Shown here: piece by piece, positions 60,850 to 64,000 of the stretch
Position numbering within the stretch: the first letter of the stretch is position 1
Layout of the letters: each line of letters begins with the position of its first letter
Source: Anadara kagoshimensis
Lineage: Eukaryota; Mollusca; Bivalvia; Arcoida; Arcidae
Assembly: GCA_021292105.1 (NCBI GenBank)
Contig: CM037860.1
Coordinates: forward strand, 15,642,698-15,706,697
DNA: 64,000 nucleotides
Direction: 5' to 3'
Position numbers and translations under genes: made by a program
The notes under the pieces: model-generated
What the model was told of the DNA's origin: nothing
The model's database searches: none
What the model saw: the letters and a program-made list of their open reading frames with translations, nothing else

Positions 60850-61104
60850 CATACAGTTTGACATCAATTCAAATCGTTTTGACTCTACATACTCTATCAA
60901 TACGAACGTTCCTCTTCTTTTGTTGTGCTGCATACTACATAACAATGTCGACAAATGATAGCTACACCAGTCCCAAAGCGTCCATAACAGCAAAATACAG
61001 GTGCTCGCGTGAAACACCACTGAACCGTGGAATCAATCTCGCAACTTCCGGTTAAATTTCACGTTGTAAACATTTATATTGCATTAGCAGAAGATCTCTC
61101 CATC
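60850..61104. promoter_or_regulatory. Probable shared (bidirectional) promoter of CARD-APPBP2 and CLPP
   Basis: This is the only CpG-containing stretch of the intergenic region and lies directly before the CLPP ATG. ACTTCCGG at 61044-61051 (CCGGAAGT on the minus strand) is a consensus ETS/GABP site, common in promoters of nuclear genes for mitochondrial proteins. No TATA box is seen. That the minus-strand gene also starts here is inferred from its spliced 5' UTR. Confidence 0.5.
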
Positions 61105-63901
61105 ATGTCAGCAAATGTTGTTTTACGGGTATGTAGGCAATATTGTGCTTTAAACCCCCGGATAACTTCATCGATTCCTCTGTCATTAAACAGCTTGTAT
61201 AATTTATGGACATCTACATCCTCCTATCCTCCATATTGCCCCAAGTTCATGCAGCTAAAGGAGAAATGAATAAACTGTATAAAAGATAACACCAATATAA
61301 AAATCGTTGTTTCCAACTTTAAAAACATTTATTTTCTCACTATAAATAACTTTTTGTTTGTTTAAATGTACCTAAAATCCATCTGTTGTGGGCTAGATCT
61401 TCTGGTAATGGAAGATGTGCCCTAAAGTCGTGCACTGCAAGATGTGCCCTAAACTTAAAGTCGTGCACTTTTTTGGAAATCCCTCCATTTCAGGAGCACT
61501 AATAATTGTATCTTTAACAACCTAGATATCATAATTTTATTATAACACAAAAGAAATGATATATGGAAAGCTTGTGTGTGTTTATCTCCCCTCCTACTGC
61601 ATTTTGTTGTTTAGGAAGAAATGAACTGTGTGATAGCAAGTAACATAACCCCATGCTACACATTTTAGACTAATCACAACTGTCAACTTACCAAGTGCCC
61701 ATAAAATGTTTGTTTGGCAGAAAGAAACAGTTCTGCAAATCTGACGTGTTCATGAAACTGATACGAAACACTGACTTTAATGATCTAGAAATTCAATGAT
61801 TTAGGTTTTGCGAAACGTCTGATGTGTTTAGACCTACATACGAGAGGTACTCTGCCAGATGATACATTACTGCTCATTTAGATTTTTTTTATATAAATTT
61901 TAAAAGCAATTTAAGCAGTGAGAAAAATAGACATAGTGAAAGAGTGACTTTTTATTAATATTTCACCTTTTTATTTTGGGTAAAGGACACTGCCAACGTG
62001 CTTACTGCATGATGACTAGAACAAAAACTGGAATCAGCTCATTGCATGTATTCCATTGTGATGATTATACTAAGTGGTTAGGGATAACTTAAAAGTCACT
62101 CGCTTGCAAGTCATAATGCATGTCATTAAAAGTTAATTAAATCCATAGTGAGCAAAACTGTATCTGTATTGTTTCGTCAATGGATCCACTCCTGGTTATA
62201 TGATCAATGGGAGAGAGAATGCTGCTTGATGTTATTAGCAGCAGTTTTGAAGTGTGTTTTTCAAGCCCTCTACTGTTTAAGCATGCACAACTTCTTCATT
62301 TAGGTGGTTCCAGTCAAGCACTGTTTTGATGAAAAAAGATTTGTTTTAGATTGTTCAGTGCTGATTCTTTATAGTTGAACAATTTTTTGATACACTTATG
62401 TCCACAAGAAACTGGTCAAATATACTTTTGCTTTGATGATACGGTAGGGTCTTATTATAACACCACCACCCCTCCACCCCCCCCCCCCCCCCCAAATTAG
62501 TTTGAGGAGGGTATATACGAATCACCCTGTCTGTCTGTCTGTCTGTGTAAAATGGTGGACCAAGGTCATATGGGAAAGGTCAAGTTCGTGGGAAAACATT
62601 AAAACATTAAACCCTTATAGATGTTGGGGCATTAGTATTGGCTCTCAAGAGACAGTACTATTTTTTTTTCAAGAATTCCAAAGCATTGATCGCAGGCAGG
62701 ATCTATAATTGAGACAGAGAATCTAGCCAAGAAAAATTCCTATATATCATACATTGTAGCAAGGCATCTTTAAACTGTATTGATCTTGACTAATGCAGAA
62801 AGACCTGAAATGCTCACAAGCATTAAAACATCAATGTCCAAGTACACTTGTTCAATTGAATTTTCAGTAATTTCGAAGACAAGGGCACTAGCAAACAAAC
62901 TTTTGTCTAAAATTAGTTGTGGGTACAAACCAGCTTCAATCTTGCAAATGTCAATTTCTACATATCTTGATTTGAAATTTGTTTTATATTATTTTAGAAT
63001 GTTTTATTTAAACAAGTATCCAGGAGATGTTTCCATAAGTCAGCTAAGAGTTTATACCCTTTGATACCCTATGTAATAGAACAGACAGGGAGAGGAGAGA
63101 GATCATATGATATATTTTCCAGACTGCTTAAAGAAAGAATTATATGTGTAATGGGTCAGGTGAGAAGCACATTATTAAAATCAAATATACATAAAATATG
63201 AATTTATAAAATTAAAAAAGCTTTATGACTGATATTCTTGATATCTAATGTTCAAACTTTTATGTGTTTTGTAAAAAAAAATGGACTTGGGTAAAAAAAA
63301 ACCCAAAGAAGTTGCTTGAATGTTAGGAGTTTTTTCTCTTTACAAACGGACTATCAGTAGTTGATATATGGAACAACCTCAAAGAAGAAATTTCAACATC
63401 AAAATCATTATTACTTTTGAATACAGACTAGATAAATTCTGGACAAACCAATCTATCAAATTTGAATTTGAAATCGAAGTTATTCTTTTAACCAGAAATT
63501 AGTCACACAAAAGTCATTGAAGAAGAGCAGAAAATATTGGCACAGTTGAACCAGCGTTCTGAAGATTAATAGATTTAATAAGTAAAGGGTTTGGTTAATT
63601 TTTTTGTACAGGTGAGCTAGTAATTTTCTTACTTAGTGATATGCTTAAATTCAGCAAGAACATTCAGTACTGCAGCTATGTCCCAGGACAAACTACTAGT
63701 AAAGCTGCTCTTGTTATAAATATCAAAATTAAGATCATTTAATTAATCACTTGAAAAATGAAATGGCCCAATAACAAGGTTATGTATGATTTGATTATTT
63801 TCAGATAACAGATGATTTGTCGAGTGTAGTTGTAGCACAGTTATTATTTCTACAGACAGAAAGTAACAAAAAACCAGTTCACCTCTATATAAATAGTCCA
63901 G
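61105..63901 (+). CDS. CLPP: Mitochondrial ATP-dependent Clp protease proteolytic subunit, 5' part
   Basis: CLPP is the serine peptidase of the mitochondrial matrix ClpXP protease. Exons: 61105-61128 (MSANVVLR, then a GTATGT donor), 62998-63159 and 63805-63901; the gene runs off the right edge. Exon 2 gives an Arg/Lys/Ser-rich presequence ([15 protein letters not shown]) and then the conserved start of the mature enzyme, [20 protein letters not shown] and [11 protein letters not shown]. Exon 3 gives [19 protein letters not shown] and VHLYINSPG, ending in phase 1 before the glycine-rich segment. Phases match at both joins. The catalytic Ser-His-Asp residues lie beyond the window. Exon 1 is short and is supported only by its donor, phase and position. 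The longer open frame through 61269 would lack the ClpP sequence and is not favoured. Confidence 0.9.
62180..62345 (-). mobile_element. LINE 3'-end fragment
   Basis: On the minus strand: [19 protein letters not shown], a stop, then [13 protein letters not shown]. This is the C-terminal tail pattern of Jockey/RTE-like LINE ORF2 proteins (xTVxDWNxLxxxVVxA). Only the tail is present, in CLPP intron 1. Confidence 0.6.
62505..62660. repeat. Dispersed AGGTCA-bearing repeat
   Basis: GAGGGTATATACGAATCACC, CTGTCTGT repeats, GACCAAGGTCATATGGG and GGCTCTCAAGAGACAGTAC match the arrangement at about 4780-5000. A 15-base poly(C) run precedes it. Confidence 0.6.
63345..63505 (+). mobile_element. LINE 3'-end fragment
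   Basis: [20 protein letters not shown], then after one frameshift [20 protein letters not shown] and a stop. This is the same C-terminal tail pattern (WNxLxxEIxxxxS...LDKFWxNQ) of LINE ORF2. It lies in CLPP intron 2, in the gene's orientation. Confidence 0.65.
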
Positions 63902-64000
63902 GTAATATAGATTAGATCTTCAGGCTGATCCATTGCTTTCTTGCTCATTTATTTCAAATGTTATTAACAAAACCATACTCTTGTGTTTTAGCAGTTTTTG

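Noticed and set aside
61129-61269. Extension of the CLPP first exon as an 80-residue frame
   Set aside because: A GTATGT donor at 61129 keeps phase with the ClpP exon at 62998. The extension reaches a stop without any ClpP sequence.

Overview
This window looks like nuclear DNA of a lophotrochozoan animal, most likely a bivalve mollusc. It is AT-rich. Its genes are spliced, with short exons and GT-AG introns. About half the window is short mobile-element debris (MITEs, tRNA-derived SINEs, AGGTCA-rich repeats) of the kind usual in bivalves. The species cannot be named from sequence alone. I read four protein genes with good support.

8.1-23.0 kb, minus strand: a complete DEG/ENaC (amiloride-sensitive sodium channel) gene. 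I rebuilt 13 exons whose phases all close, giving about 567 residues. Its introns hold a PIF/Harbinger relic, a 42-bp minisatellite and several MITEs.

24-36 kb: no ordinary gene. This stretch holds a 727-bp long-TIR transposon with a 5-bp target duplication; a GC-rich island with its own CCAAT/TATA promoter and a 167-residue ORF (probably a mobile element); and a nested tandem structure of 65-bp satellite arrays alternating with a 1.25-kb spacer. A third, diverged spacer copy is split by a 2.28-kb TTAA-flanked DNA transposon. A fourth remnant lies just upstream of the next gene.

36.4-37.8 kb, plus strand: an intact single-coding-exon gene for a 453-residue protein. It resembles the Cry-like/jellyfish-toxin type of pore-forming protein, with a hydrophobic helical N-terminal half and a duplicated aromatic C-terminal module.

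37.8-47.9 kb: gene-poor, rich in MITEs and one dispersed repeat family, with one reverse-transcriptase fossil.

47.96-59.34 kb, minus strand: an eight-coding-exon gene for about 808 residues. It joins an N-terminal CARD death-fold domain to an APPBP2-like TPR region. Head-to-head with it, on the plus strand from 61.1 kb, is the start of mitochondrial CLPP (three exons, continuing past the window edge). The shared intergenic region carries an ETS-type motif.

The most interesting material is the CARD-APPBP2 fusion, the toxin-like gene with its graded series of duplicated upstream blocks, and a Mutator-like transposase relic in which a 50-bp piece of coding sequence became a minisatellite. All exon joins were made by eye from splice sites, phase and family resemblance. 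No database search was run.
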